Shown piece by piece: positions 1-8,095 of a DNA stretch of 24,977 nt. Each line of letters begins with the position of its first letter. Position 1 is the stretch's first letter. The stretch comes from JAJFUG01 sp964386505. GTDB taxonomy: Bacteria > Gemmatimonadota > Glassbacteria > GWA2-58-10. The notes below the pieces were generated by a model, which was not told the DNA's origin, searched no databases, and saw only the letters and a program-made list of their open reading frames with translations. The DNA lies in assembly GCA_964386505.1 (NCBI GenBank), contig CAYLSM010000045.1, positions 1 to 24,977 of the forward strand, given 5' to 3'. The translations under genes and the position numbers were made by a program.

Positions 1-1
1 G

Positions 2-1153
2 CTGGGCCAGGGCATCCAGAACCGGGAATACACCGGCCTGGACAAGTATGTCACCCAGGGGCGTCCGAACAACCTGTCGTTCGCCGGGGTGCGCGCGGCC
101 GAGTTTCTGACCATCCCGGTCGGGGCGCGGGGTATCGGCCTTGGGGATGCTTACACCGCCGTGGCGGATGACATCTCAGCGATCTGGTACAACCCCGCCG
201 GTCTGGGTTTCCTGCAGAACACCCAGGTCATGGGCACCATGGTCGATTACACCATGGATCTCAGGTACAGCTACCTGTGCGGCGCCACCCCGGTGGGGGA
301 CGGTTCAGTGGTGCTGGGCGGGTTTTTCGGCTATCTTGACGTCGGGGAGATGAAGATCACAACTGTCTCCACGCCCAACGGAGACGGCCGGATGTTCGGG
401 GCCTACGATTTCCAGATGGGCGGTACGGTGGCCCTGACTTTCTCCGACCGCTTTATCGGCGGTCTGAGCCTCAAGTACGTGCACCAGGATGTGTTCAACA
501 ACCTGTCCGGCAACGCGTTCGCCATCGACGCCGGTGGTATCTACCATACCGAGTTCATCGGCCGGGAGATCAAGCTGGCGTTCGCCGTGCAGAACCTGGG
601 CACCAATGTCACCATGCGCGGCTCGTTGCTGGACGTTGCGGTCGGCCCGGAGGGACGGGGTGCGACTGGCGAGGCCTCGATACCGGACGGCTACGGCGAC
701 TACTCCAACGACCCGATGGCGATCATGCGGCGCACGACCAGGGAGGGCCAGTACAAGACCCACACCTACCATCTTCCCACCGTGGTCAAGATGGCGTTGT
801 CGTACAATCTTTACACCTCGGGCGGCCTCAACTGGCTGGCCACCGGTGAGATCAACCGGAACAGCTACATGCCGCTCAGCTATTCCACCGGCTCGGAGGT
901 GAGCTTCAATTTCACCGAGTATCTCTCCGCGGCGCTGCGCCTGGGCTGGAAGATCCAGACCGATGAGTACACCGCCGACAAGGACGACGCCGGCATTGCC
1001 TACAATGGCGATGATCCGACGTTCCGCGGTTTAAGCATCGGCGGCGGGATCAAGCGCAACGTGAAAGGCAAGTCCCTGGAATTCAATTACGCCTATCGCA
1101 ACAAGGGACGGCTTTCAGCGGACAACTTTTTCACCGTGGCTTTCGGTTTCTGA
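2..1153 (+). CDS. PorV/PorQ-family outer-membrane beta-barrel protein (5' end outside window)
   Basis: The frame is open from base 2, so the start codon and signal peptide lie upstream; the GTG at 89 is internal. The opening of the visible protein carries the hallmark of the PorV/PorQ (UPF0164-like) family: AAEFLTIPVGARGIGLGDAY, then TAVADDISAIWYNPAGL. The rest is alternating short strands rich in Tyr, Gly and Asn and ends in AFGF with a terminal Phe, as expected for an outer-membrane barrel. Known PorV proteins take part in type IX secretion, shuttling cargo whose C-terminal sorting domain is processed, while many relatives in FCB genomes have no assigned role. The cytochrome at 22461-23969 carries such a sorting domain, so a T9SS role is plausible but is inference. 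Strong hairpins follow the TGA. The family call is firm; the exact role is not. Confidence 0.85.
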   Translation: MGQGIQNREYTGLDKYVTQGRPNNLSFAGVRAAEFLTIPVGARGIGLGDAYTAVADDISAIWYNPAGLGFLQNTQVMGTMVDYTMDLRYSYLCGATPVGDGSVVLGGFFGYLDVGEMKITTVSTPNGDGRMFGAYDFQMGGTVALTFSDRFIGGLSLKYVHQDVFNNLSGNAFAIDAGGIYHTEFIGREIKLAFAVQNLGTNVTMRGSLLDVAVGPEGRGATGEASIPDGYGDYSNDPMAIMRRTTREGQYKTHTYHLPTVVKMALSYNLYTSGGLNWLATGEINRNSYMPLSYSTGSEVSFNFTEYLSAALRLGWKIQTDEYTADKDDAGIAYNGDDPTFRGLSIGGGIKRNVKGKSLEFNYAYRNKGRLSADNFFTVAFGF

Positions 1154-1180
1154 GCCCGGCAAGCACGGAGCCTGCTTTCA

Positions 1181-1218
1181 GTCTCCCGGTCCGGCGCGTA
1201 GCCGCCGGGCCGGGAGAC
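1181..1218 (+). terminator. Strong hairpin after the barrel gene, terminator-like without T-tract
   Basis: A 16-bp stem (1181-1196 with 1203-1218, one T.G wobble) encloses the 6-base loop CGTAGC, 28 bp after the TGA of the barrel gene. No run of T follows, so it may stop transcription poorly alone or act as a 3' end stabiliser. Its position between two genes of different character favours a transcript end. Confidence 0.5.
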
Positions 1219-1221
1219 ACT

Positions 1222-1262
1222 GTTCTCCGGCCTCAGCGGTTTATGGAATGCGCCCGGAGAAC
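1222..1262. repeat. 9-bp inverted repeat, second hairpin in the same gap
   Basis: GTTCTCCGG at 1222-1230 is matched perfectly by CCGGAGAAC at 1254-1262 across a 23-base loop. It lies 4 bp after the 1181-1218 hairpin. It could be a second part of the transcript end or an operator upstream of the beta-helix gene. Confidence 0.4.
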
Positions 1263-1301
1263 CGTCGGCAACGACCTGCTGCGGGCTGTGCACCGTCGGC
1301 A
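1261..1301. promoter_or_regulatory. 10-bp direct repeat ACCGTCGGCA, 31-bp period
   Basis: ACCGTCGGCA occurs at 1261-1270 and again at 1292-1301. The 31-bp period is close to three helical turns, so both copies would face the same side of the DNA, as in paired activator sites. The second copy ends 34 bp before the ATG at 1336. No clear sigma70-type promoter was found between them. The repeat is seen; the operator role is inference. Confidence 0.3.
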
Positions 1302-1335
1302 CTGATTTGCGCTTCGGATTAAAGCAAAGGAAGGC

Positions 1336-3363
1336 ATGATGAAACGGTTTTGGCGGAGAGTGGGTATTTATTCAGCTTTAGTCGTGGCGGCAATCATAGG
1401 GTCGGTGCTCACGGTCTCGGCGGTCACGCGGGGTACCGAGATTAAAACTGTCGAGGCCTATTCGACGTTCGAAAGTATCGGGTTGCGCCTGAGCTACGAG
1501 GGAGATTCCAATTCCAACGCCACGGCCGCGGTCCGTTACCGTCTGCAGGGCCAGGCCGACTGGCGTCAGGCCCTGCCGCTGGAGCGTATCAGCGGCCACC
1601 GTTTTGCAGGGAGCGTCTTTTTCCTTCTGCCGGGGCGGAATTACGAGGTCGAGATCACTCTTTCCGACCCGGACGACTCCGGGTCCGAGACCCGTCAGCT
1701 GAATGTGGCCACGCGCCGGGACAGTTTCCCCCTGGGCGGCGGTAAAGAGTACTATGTCTCGCCGGAGGGGCCTGAGGATGGCGACGGGACACTGCTCCAC
1801 CCGTTCCGGACCATCCAGAGGGCGGCCTCCCGGGTCGCTCCTGGGGATGTGGTCTGGATCATGCCCGGGCTCTACCGTGAGAGTGTCGAGGTCACCGCCT
1901 CGGGCAAGCCGAAGGCTTACATCGCTTTCAAGGCCCTGGGCAAGGGGGTGATCCTCTCGGGAGCGGATTCCCGCTACGAGGAAGACCTCGGGGCCGGGGC
2001 TTGGCAGGCCGAGGCCGGGAGGGGAGCGGTCTACTGCACCGAACCGGGTTATGCCACGAGGTACGTGGCTGCGGACGGTGAGCGCCTTTTCCACTACCTG
2101 TCACGTGACGAGTTCGACCGCTTTGTCTGCGGCGCGCCGGGCGGCTGGTATCAGGAAAAGGACAGCGGCCGACTCTACCTTCGCCTGACCGACAGCCGCG
2201 ACCCGAACTCCATTCCGGTCCAGGTGGCGCAGCTCGAAGCCGGTTTCCATCTCAAGGGTGCGGACTGTATCCTCATCCAGGGCCTGGAGGTCAGGGATTA
2301 CGGCCGGGCCACCTACGGCTCCGGGATACACCTGGAGGCCAGCGCCTGGAACGTGATCCGCGAATGCTCGATCCACGGGATGAACGCCGCAGTCCTGCTC
2401 GAGGGCTGGGAGAGCGAGGGCAACCTGGTGGAGGACTGCGAGCTTTGGGACAGCTCCATCCCGCGATGGCCCTGGGCCATGACCAAGGGCCGGGACGAGG
2501 AGGGCGCAGGGGTGATCTCTTACTCCGGTGGACGGGGCAACGTGGTGCGCGCCTGCCGGATACACACCCTGTTCGACGGGCTCTCGCCGGCCGCGGAGTC
2601 GGAGAACATGAACGATGAAAGACGCAACTCCGACTGGGATGTCTGCGACAACGAAATCTTTGACATGCGCGATGATGTGATCGAACCGGAGGGGCCCTGC
2701 CTCAATTTCCGCATCTGGAACAACTACTGCCACGAGGTGTTCTCGGGGGTTTCCCTGGCCCCGATCATTGTCGGACCGGTCTACGTGATGTACAACGTGA
2801 TCGCAAATCACGGGTTCCTGAGCCTCAAATACAACGGCGTCGGGCCGGGTGTGTGTAATATTTTCCAGAACACTATTTACACCTCGGTTCCAGGCGTGGA
2901 GGCGCTCCGCAGCGCGGACCCGATCACCGCACAGCATTTCCGGAACAATGTTTTCTATGGCGACGGGCTGGCCCTCAACGCCATTCATGGCTTGGCCTCG
3001 GACAACGACTGGGATTACGACCTGTGGTACAACCGGGATGTCCAGTGGCTGCAAAGCTATGTCGATTCGAAAGAGAAACGTCTGTTCCAGCTTGACCGGC
3101 GGACTGTCATCTCGATGGCGAGATTCCAGGATTTAACCGGCCTGGAAAAGAACGGCTTGTACGCGGACCCGCTCTTTGTCGATCCGCAGAGCGGGGATTT
3201 CAGGTTGCGGCCGGTCAGCCCCGCGATCGACCGGGGCGTGGTGATACCCAATGTGAACGACGGGTTCCGGGGCAAGGCCCCCGACCTGGGGGCCTACGAG
3301 TGGGGCTCACCGGTCCGGGGCCACCAGCCGCTGGGCACGCCCCTCGATTCCGGTCAGGACTGA
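1336..3363 (+). CDS. Exported FN3-like plus right-handed parallel beta-helix protein
   Basis: This 675-residue protein starts with a basic stretch and a hydrophobic segment (residues 10-30), a signal peptide or signal anchor. Residues about 38-127 look like a fibronectin type III-like domain (VRYRLQGQADW, then LLPGRNYEVEITLSD). From about 139 the motif KEYYVSPEGPEDGDGT followed by HPFRTIQRAA marks the DUF1565/pectate-lyase-like start of a parallel beta-helix, and repeated coils (IREC, VEDCELWDSS, VRACRIHTL, WNNYCHEV) continue to about 630. Such proteins bind or cleave polysaccharides as lyases, epimerases or hydrolases; no lyase catalytic set could be assigned, so the substrate is unknown. 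AAAGGAAGG lies just upstream; ATG 1336 and ATG 1339 are both possible starts. A hairpin follows the TGA. It fits the glycan-degrading character of the window. Confidence 0.8.
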   Translation: MMKRFWRRVGIYSALVVAAIIGSVLTVSAVTRGTEIKTVEAYSTFESIGLRLSYEGDSNSNATAAVRYRLQGQADWRQALPLERISGHRFAGSVFFLLPGRNYEVEITLSDPDDSGSETRQLNVATRRDSFPLGGGKEYYVSPEGPEDGDGTLLHPFRTIQRAASRVAPGDVVWIMPGLYRESVEVTASGKPKAYIAFKALGKGVILSGADSRYEEDLGAGAWQAEAGRGAVYCTEPGYATRYVAADGERLFHYLSRDEFDRFVCGAPGGWYQEKDSGRLYLRLTDSRDPNSIPVQVAQLEAGFHLKGADCILIQGLEVRDYGRATYGSGIHLEASAWNVIRECSIHGMNAAVLLEGWESEGNLVEDCELWDSSIPRWPWAMTKGRDEEGAGVISYSGGRGNVVRACRIHTLFDGLSPAAESENMNDERRNSDWDVCDNEIFDMRDDVIEPEGPCLNFRIWNNYCHEVFSGVSLAPIIVGPVYVMYNVIANHGFLSLKYNGVGPGVCNIFQNTIYTSVPGVEALRSADPITAQHFRNNVFYGDGLALNAIHGLASDNDWDYDLWYNRDVQWLQSYVDSKEKRLFQLDRRTVISMARFQDLTGLEKNGLYADPLFVDPQSGDFRLRPVSPAIDRGVVIPNVNDGFRGKAPDLGAYEWGSPVRGHQPLGTPLDSGQD

Positions 3364-3370
3364 GACGTCT

Positions 3371-3393
3371 GTCCGGCCAACACCCGGCCGGAC
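3371..3393 (+). terminator. Hairpin after beta-helix gene, possible terminator
   Basis: GTCCGGCC (3371-3378) pairs perfectly with GGCCGGAC (3386-3393) over a 7-base loop, 7 bp after the TGA. No T-tract follows. A promoter candidate begins 13 bp downstream, which supports a transcript boundary here. Confidence 0.45.
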
Positions 3394-3405
3394 GCCAGTA
3401 AAGGT

Positions 3406-3433
3406 TTGACAGACATGACAGTAGCATGATACT
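3406..3433 (+). promoter_or_regulatory. Sigma70-type promoter candidate for the nagB-like gene
   Basis: A perfect TTGACA at 3406-3411 is followed after 16 bp by GATACT at 3428-3433 (4 of 6 matches to TATAAT). The predicted start near 3441 gives a 5' leader of about 47 bases. FCB bacteria can use other promoter consensus sequences, so this remains a candidate. Confidence 0.5.
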
Positions 3434-3440
3434 TATTAAG

Positions 3441-3472
3441 GCATCCGGGGCCTTTGGCCGGCTTCAGGATGC
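3441..3472 (+). other. Inverted repeat in the nagB-like leader
   Basis: GCATCC (3441-3446) can pair with GGATGC (3467-3472), enclosing a nested GGCC-TTT-GGCC (3449-3459). The structure would start about at the predicted transcription start and end just before the Shine-Dalgarno GGGGAGAG (3473-3480). It may affect translation or mRNA stability. The pairing is seen; the role is inference. Confidence 0.25.
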
Positions 3473-3487
3473 GGGGAGAGTAGCGGA

Positions 3488-4276
3488 ATGATTGTCAGGA
3501 TTTACGAGTCCGGGGCCGAACTGGCCGCGGCAGCGGCCGAGGCCGGCGCCGAGAAGCTCCGTCAGGCGATCGCCGAGCGCGGGCGGGCGGTGTTCCTGGT
3601 GGCCACCGGAGGGTCGCAGATCGAGTTCATCCGGCGCCTGACCGAAATACCGGGCATCGAGTGGGAGCGGACAGTGATGTTCCACTTGGACAACTATGTC
3701 GGCCTGCCCTCCTCGCACCCGGGCTGTTTCCACCGGTACCTGAAAGAGCGGCTGATCGACCGGGTGAACCCGGGCGCGGCGCACCTGATCGATGGCCTGG
3801 CGGCGGACCCGCAGGCTGAATGCGAGCGTTACGGCCGCCTTCTGGAGCCAGAGACCGTGGATGTCTGTTTCGCCGGGATAGGCGAGAGCGGGCACCTGGC
3901 TTTCAACGATCCGCCGGCGGATTTCAAGACCCGGAAGTCCTTTTTTGTCACCCCGGTGAGCGAGGTCTCGCGCCGTCAGCTGGCCGGCGAGGGCTGGTTT
4001 GAATCTCCGGAGGAGTGCCCGGCCACCGGTATCACCATCTCCATCGAGCGGATCATGAAAAGCCGCTCCATCGTGAGCGTGGTGCCCGAGGCCCGCAAGG
4101 CGGAGGCGGTCCACAATTGCCTGGAGAACGGGATATCCCCGGACTATCCGGCCTCGATCCTGCGCCTGCACCCCGATTGCCAACTGTTCCTGGACAGTTG
4201 TTCGGCCGCCAGGCTCAAGGGTTTCCGGGCCGCACTGCAATTGCACTGGCCGGCGGTTTTCAGTATGACTGATTGA
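3488..4276 (+). CDS. nagB: NagB-family glucosamine-6-phosphate deaminase/isomerase-like protein
   Basis: This 262-residue cytoplasmic protein has the NagB/6-phosphogluconolactonase fold: substrate loop VATGGSQ near residue 40, FHLDNYVGLP with Asp68 at the place of E. coli NagB Asp72, and GIGESGHLAFNDPPADF at 130-146 with His136 matching catalytic His143. NagB converts glucosamine-6-phosphate to fructose-6-phosphate and ammonia. Two of the usual catalytic acids differ: E. coli Asp141 is Ser134 and Glu148 is Asp141 here. The 'FNDPP' form is typical of a NagB-like subgroup often annotated as deaminase, so the exact sugar phosphate (GlcN6P or a related isomer) is uncertain. Length matches the family. 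GGGGAGAG ends 7 bp before the ATG, fixing the start. The GH20 enzyme at 12435 could supply the amino sugar. Confidence 0.82.
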   Translation: MIVRIYESGAELAAAAAEAGAEKLRQAIAERGRAVFLVATGGSQIEFIRRLTEIPGIEWERTVMFHLDNYVGLPSSHPGCFHRYLKERLIDRVNPGAAHLIDGLAADPQAECERYGRLLEPETVDVCFAGIGESGHLAFNDPPADFKTRKSFFVTPVSEVSRRQLAGEGWFESPEECPATGITISIERIMKSRSIVSVVPEARKAEAVHNCLENGISPDYPASILRLHPDCQLFLDSCSAARLKGFRAALQLHWPAVFSMTD

Positions 4277-4387
4277 GATCATCAGGCTAAGCGGGAAATC
4301 TTTAAATACTTTTAGTCTATTACAACATTCTCAGGCGGCATTCAGCGTTGGAGTATAAAGGCCCGTCTGAATACGAGTGGTTGACAA

Positions 4388-4414
4388 ACGCCGTTTAATC
4401 CGGCGTCCGTTTTT
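4388..4414 (+). terminator. Probable intrinsic terminator after the nagB-like gene
   Basis: ACGCCG (4388-4393) and CGGCGT (4401-4406) form a 6-bp stem with a 7-base loop, followed by CCG and five T residues (4410-4414). It lies 112 bp after the nagB-like stop. The rest of the 4277-4558 gap is AT-rich and shows no gene; a perfect TTGACA at 4381 has no fitting -10 box. Confidence 0.45.
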
Positions 4415-4558
4415 CGGGGGCAAGATCGCTCTTATTGTTCTGTATGGGTTAAGCTGGAAGATAAACCTAGTCTGGAACATACAGTTCAGTTTTTTGTTTC
4501 CCGGTTTTTGATCGGCTATCGCCGCTTAAAGAAAAGCAGTACTTAAAGGAGAGATACA

Positions 4559-6343
4559 ATGTCGAGGGGTAAGGTTATTATTGCCATTGTAGTCTTTGGG
4601 CTATCTGTGATTAATCTTTATGCAAAAAATGCAATAAAAGAGCATATCAACCCCTCCCTGGAAGCAAAAATCGACAGCTTAGTCCTGATCAAGGAAAAAG
4701 TCCCGACATACGGGCCGGGTTGTGCGGTGGCGGTGCTCAAAGATGGAAAGTTAGTTTTTGAAAAAGGCTACGGCATTGCGAACCTGGACTATGGTATTCC
4801 GATAACACCCTCGACAGCATTCAACCTGGCTTCCGTGTCCAAACAGTTCACAGCGGCCTGCGTACTTCTACTGGCCCGAGAAGGGAAACTCGCACTGGAT
4901 GACGAAGTGCACAAGTACATCACCGAACTTCCTGATTACGGCCATCCCATAACCATCAACAACCTGATCCACCATACCAGCGGCATCCGGTCAAACGATA
5001 TCCTGAAGATTTTTTCCGGAAAACGGGATGGAGACTTCAATGACAATCAGGAAGCCTTGAAGCTTATCATACGAAACCGCGAATTGAATTTCATTCCAGG
5101 CGAAGAGTTTTCATACAGTAATTCCGGCTATGTTTTGCTTGCAGAGATAGTTAAGAGAGTAAGTGGAAAATCACTGGCTGAATTTGCCAAAGAAAACATT
5201 TTCCAACCACTGGGTATGGGTTCCACCACTTATCACGATGATCTCCATGAAATCATAAAGAACAGGGCTGCCGGCTACGCCGATTCCGACAAGGGCTGGA
5301 AGCTGAAGGATACTGTCAATGACACTGAAATAGGGGCAAATAACCTGTTCTCCACAGTTGAAGACCTGGTCAAATGGGAACAAAACTTTTTCGACCAGAA
5401 AGTGGGTGGAGGCGGTTTCACTGAACAAATGCAGACCCGCGGCCTACTGAATAGTGGAGATACTACAAATTATGCCTTCGGGTTATTCGTAGGAGAGTCC
5501 AAAGGCTTGAAGACGGTTAAACATCAAGGAGGCGCGGGCGGATTCACTGCGTTCATATTAAGGTTCCCGGAACAGCGGTTCAGCGCCATCTGTTTGAGCA
5601 ACAGAGAGGACAGGGATTTGCCCGAAGATATCTGCTGGGATATTGCGAACATCTTCCTTGACAATGCTTATAAAAAGCAACCGGAGAAAGTGGTCAATGC
5701 CGACACGATCCTTAACAACAAAGAACCCCAAATTGTATCGATAGAGCCTTTCTTGCTTGATTCATACGTCGGCAAATACCGGATGGACAAGGTCGGGGTA
5801 GTGTTGGCAGTCACGAAGAAGAGTGGTTGCCTGATGACCCAGTTTCCAGGACAGCCCGCGCCTTTTGAGATTGTACCGGAATCCGATTCAGTATTCTTCC
5901 TAAAAGAAGCTCCTTCTGTCAAACACACTTTCCGCAAGGGTAGTGACGGCAAAATCGGCCAACTTGTGATCCGTGATATAAACGCTGAGGGAGAGGATGT
6001 CCTGAACCGGATTGAAGACCAGGTGTTCAGCATAGAGCAGTTGCAGGATTTCGTCGGCGACTACTGTTGCGAGGACATGGGCGTCACCTATACTCTTACG
6101 CTTAGAGACCACCAGTTGTTTATCCGTACTCCCATTGTCGATGAGTCCTTTAATCAAACGTGGGGACTTACCGGCGAAGATCCCCTTACCTATAGCGGCG
6201 GTGATACCTTTAGTTTCGCCGTTATACCAGTCCACTTTAAGCGCGATAATGCCGGGAAAGTAGTAGCCTTCACCATGGATACCGGCAGAGTCAACAACTT
6301 GTTATTCTGTAAAGATACTGCGCCCATTGGGAGAGTGCACTGA
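4559..6343 (+). CDS. Exported serine hydrolase, class C beta-lactamase/esterase fold (PF00144 type)
   Basis: A hydrophobic N-terminus (residues 5-22) suggests export. The catalytic signature of class C-like serine hydrolases is complete: SVSK with nucleophile Ser92 and Lys95, YSN at 186-188, and HQG at 322-324. Residues from about 385 hold one or two small lipocalin/DUF3471-like beta domains (DSYVGKYRMDKVGVVL; QLQDFVGDYCCEDMG), common C-terminal additions in this family. Known members are D-Ala-D-Ala peptidases, D-amino acid amidases, esterases and beta-lactamases; the substrate here is not readable. AAAGGAGA (4545-4552) sits 6 bp before the ATG. The gene is AT-rich with many A/T third codon positions, unlike every neighbour, and so are its flanks, which suggests horizontal acquisition. 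No transposase or repeat was found at its borders. Confidence 0.9.
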   Translation: MSRGKVIIAIVVFGLSVINLYAKNAIKEHINPSLEAKIDSLVLIKEKVPTYGPGCAVAVLKDGKLVFEKGYGIANLDYGIPITPSTAFNLASVSKQFTAACVLLLAREGKLALDDEVHKYITELPDYGHPITINNLIHHTSGIRSNDILKIFSGKRDGDFNDNQEALKLIIRNRELNFIPGEEFSYSNSGYVLLAEIVKRVSGKSLAEFAKENIFQPLGMGSTTYHDDLHEIIKNRAAGYADSDKGWKLKDTVNDTEIGANNLFSTVEDLVKWEQNFFDQKVGGGGFTEQMQTRGLLNSGDTTNYAFGLFVGESKGLKTVKHQGGAGGFTAFILRFPEQRFSAICLSNREDRDLPEDICWDIANIFLDNAYKKQPEKVVNADTILNNKEPQIVSIEPFLLDSYVGKYRMDKVGVVLAVTKKSGCLMTQFPGQPAPFEIVPESDSVFFLKEAPSVKHTFRKGSDGKIGQLVIRDINAEGEDVLNRIEDQVFSIEQLQDFVGDYCCEDMGVTYTLTLRDHQLFIRTPIVDESFNQTWGLTGEDPLTYSGGDTFSFAVIPVHFKRDNAGKVVAFTMDTGRVNNLLFCKDTAPIGRVH

Positions 6344-6489
6344 TTTGTAAAAAGAGCTTTGATGGAGAAATAACGAACTCTGGTTGTTTCAGTGTTACCG
6401 GATGGCGGTGTGGCAGCGCCCCGTCCTTCCCTCTACGCTGAGCGGGATGGACGGCTCGGTGAAACCAAAGGCTCGATCTTGACTGTTCA

Positions 6490-6517
6490 GCCACGGCCCA
6501 AGGGCTTGGACCGTGGC
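6490..6517. terminator. Imperfect hairpin between the hydrolase and mttB-like genes
   Basis: GCCACGG (6490-6496) pairs with CCGTGGC (6511-6517), and inside it CCAA (6498-6501) pairs with TTGG (6506-6509) across a single C/A mismatch; the loop is GGGC. Only CTTATAA follows, so the T-tract is weak. It may end the hydrolase transcript or structure the leader of the methyltransferase gene. The rest of 6344-6593 shows no gene, and no B12-box sequence was recognised. Confidence 0.35.
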
Positions 6518-6593
6518 CTTATAACGGGTATCAGCCGATTTCCACAGGACAGGGTTTCGATAAGCCCCGGGAGCCAAGTGAAAGGCAGGGTCA

Positions 6594-8072
6594 ATGTCTG
6601 GACTGTTCGGCAGAATCAAGGTTCTGAGCAAGGTTGAGATGGGGTTGCTGCAGCAGGCGGCCCTCGACATCCTGGAGCGGGCCGGGATGATCGTGCATCA
6701 TGCCGAGTCGCGGCGGATGCTGGAGGCCCTGGGCTGCAAAGTCGACCACGCGGGCGAGCGGGTCCGGTTCCCGCAGGCCGTGGTCCAGGAGGCGGTCCAG
6801 CGCCTCCGTGGCGATTACCTTCGCCCGGAGCGCCAGGGCCTTCGCCAGGGCAACCGCTACACGGAGTCCAGCTATTACAGGCGGGATGAGGAACTGAACC
6901 TGAATTTCACGGCCAACTCGGGCGGGTTCTGCACCCTGGTCTACGATCTGGAGCGCAACCGTCGCGCCGCCACCCGTCAGGACCTGCTCGACGGTCTCAA
7001 GCTGGTCAACGCTCTGGATGACATCACCCACTCCGGCCTGCCCTGCTCAGACCAGGCCGTGCCTGCCCCCCTTCGGCCGGTCAAGATGGCGGCCGAGCTG
7101 GCCAAGTACACCACCAAGCTGGGCGGCATCGAGGCCTGGACCGTTACCGATGTCCGTTTCATCAAGGAGATCGCGGTCGTGGTGCGCGGGGACGAGGCCT
7201 CTCTTCGCGCGCGCCCCTGCCTTGTGGGCTACGCCGAGAGCCGCAGTCCGCTGGCGCTGGACGGCAACATGGCGGACGTGTTCATCGAGTACATCCGCCA
7301 GGGCCTGCCTCAGTCCATCGACACCATGCCCTGCGCCGGGACCACCACCCCGGCCACTGGCGCCGGGACCCTGGCCGTGGGTCTGGCCGAGACCCTGGGC
7401 GGGCTGGTCCTTGGCTACGCGGTCGACCGGGAGGCCGTGCTCAGCCTCGATTTCTGCGGCAGCTACTGCGACATGAACACCCTTCTGTTCCAGCTGGCCG
7501 GCGCCGACCGTCTGCCCATGCTCGGGGCCTGGATACAGTTCCTCAAGGAAATGTACGGGATAAGTGTCGGGGTGCACGGCGGCAAGACCGACGCCTGCGA
7601 GCCGGGGTTCCAGGCCGGGATGCAGAAAGCCGCCAGCGCGCTTATCCCTCTGCTGTGCGGCGCCACCGGGATCGGCACGGTCGGCCAGGTGGAGGGCTGC
7701 CTGACCTACAGCCCGCTGCAGTTGGTGCTGGATGCCGAGATGGTGCGCTACCTGCGCCGGGTGCTGGCCGGGTTGACCGTGACCGAGGAGACACTGGCCG
7801 TGGACCAGACCCTCAAGGTGGGGCCGGAGGGCAATTTCATCGGTGAGCCGCACACCGCGGCCAATTTCCGCAAGGAGTTCTGGCTGAGCGAGCTGACCGA
7901 GTGCCTGAGCTGGGAGGTCTACAAGGACCGTCCGACGCGCGGCATGGAGCGCCTGGCCGAGGAAAAAGTGCGCGCAATCATCGCCCGCCCGCTGGAGCCT
8001 GTACTGGATGACAATCAGATCACCGAGATCGACCGCATAGTCCGTCACGCCGAAAAGGCCATTCTGGGCTGA
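6594..8072 (+). CDS. MttB-family (non-pyrrolysine) corrinoid methyltransferase-like protein
   Basis: The 492-residue protein matches the trimethylamine methyltransferase MttB family (PF06253 type): an N-terminal LLQQAALDILERAGM helix, FTANSGGFCTLVYDLE, MPCAGTTTPATGAGTLAVGLAE in the barrel, CGATGIGTVGQVEG, and the C-terminal EPHTAANFRKEFWLSE. The fold is a TIM barrel in which a methyl group passes from a quaternary or tertiary amine to Co(I)-corrinoid protein. There is no in-frame TAG, so it belongs to the large non-pyrrolysine group, whose characterised members use glycine betaine, proline betaine or carnitine. No corrinoid protein, RamA-type activator or second methyltransferase is in the window, so the partner is elsewhere and the substrate is unknown. 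It ends 23 bp before the Nramp-like gene and probably forms an operon with it. AGGG (6587-6590) precedes the ATG. Confidence 0.88.
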   Translation: MSGLFGRIKVLSKVEMGLLQQAALDILERAGMIVHHAESRRMLEALGCKVDHAGERVRFPQAVVQEAVQRLRGDYLRPERQGLRQGNRYTESSYYRRDEELNLNFTANSGGFCTLVYDLERNRRAATRQDLLDGLKLVNALDDITHSGLPCSDQAVPAPLRPVKMAAELAKYTTKLGGIEAWTVTDVRFIKEIAVVVRGDEASLRARPCLVGYAESRSPLALDGNMADVFIEYIRQGLPQSIDTMPCAGTTTPATGAGTLAVGLAETLGGLVLGYAVDREAVLSLDFCGSYCDMNTLLFQLAGADRLPMLGAWIQFLKEMYGISVGVHGGKTDACEPGFQAGMQKAASALIPLLCGATGIGTVGQVEGCLTYSPLQLVLDAEMVRYLRRVLAGLTVTEETLAVDQTLKVGPEGNFIGEPHTAANFRKEFWLSELTECLSWEVYKDRPTRGMERLAEEKVRAIIARPLEPVLDDNQITEIDRIVRHAEKAILG

Positions 8073-8095
8073 GAGCGCAGCCCGACAGAGGGGAT

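Noticed and set aside
4381..4386. TTGACA as promoter for the serine hydrolase
   Set aside because: No -10 box at a suitable distance; the sequence downstream is instead a terminator stem with a T-run.
6344..6593. Cobalamin riboswitch upstream of the MttB-like gene
   Set aside because: Expected for corrinoid metabolism, but no B12-box core or the matching helices were recognised; only a simple hairpin is present.
6594..8072. Pyrrolysine-containing MttB
   Set aside because: There is no in-frame TAG; the gene reads through as a normal frame to TGA.
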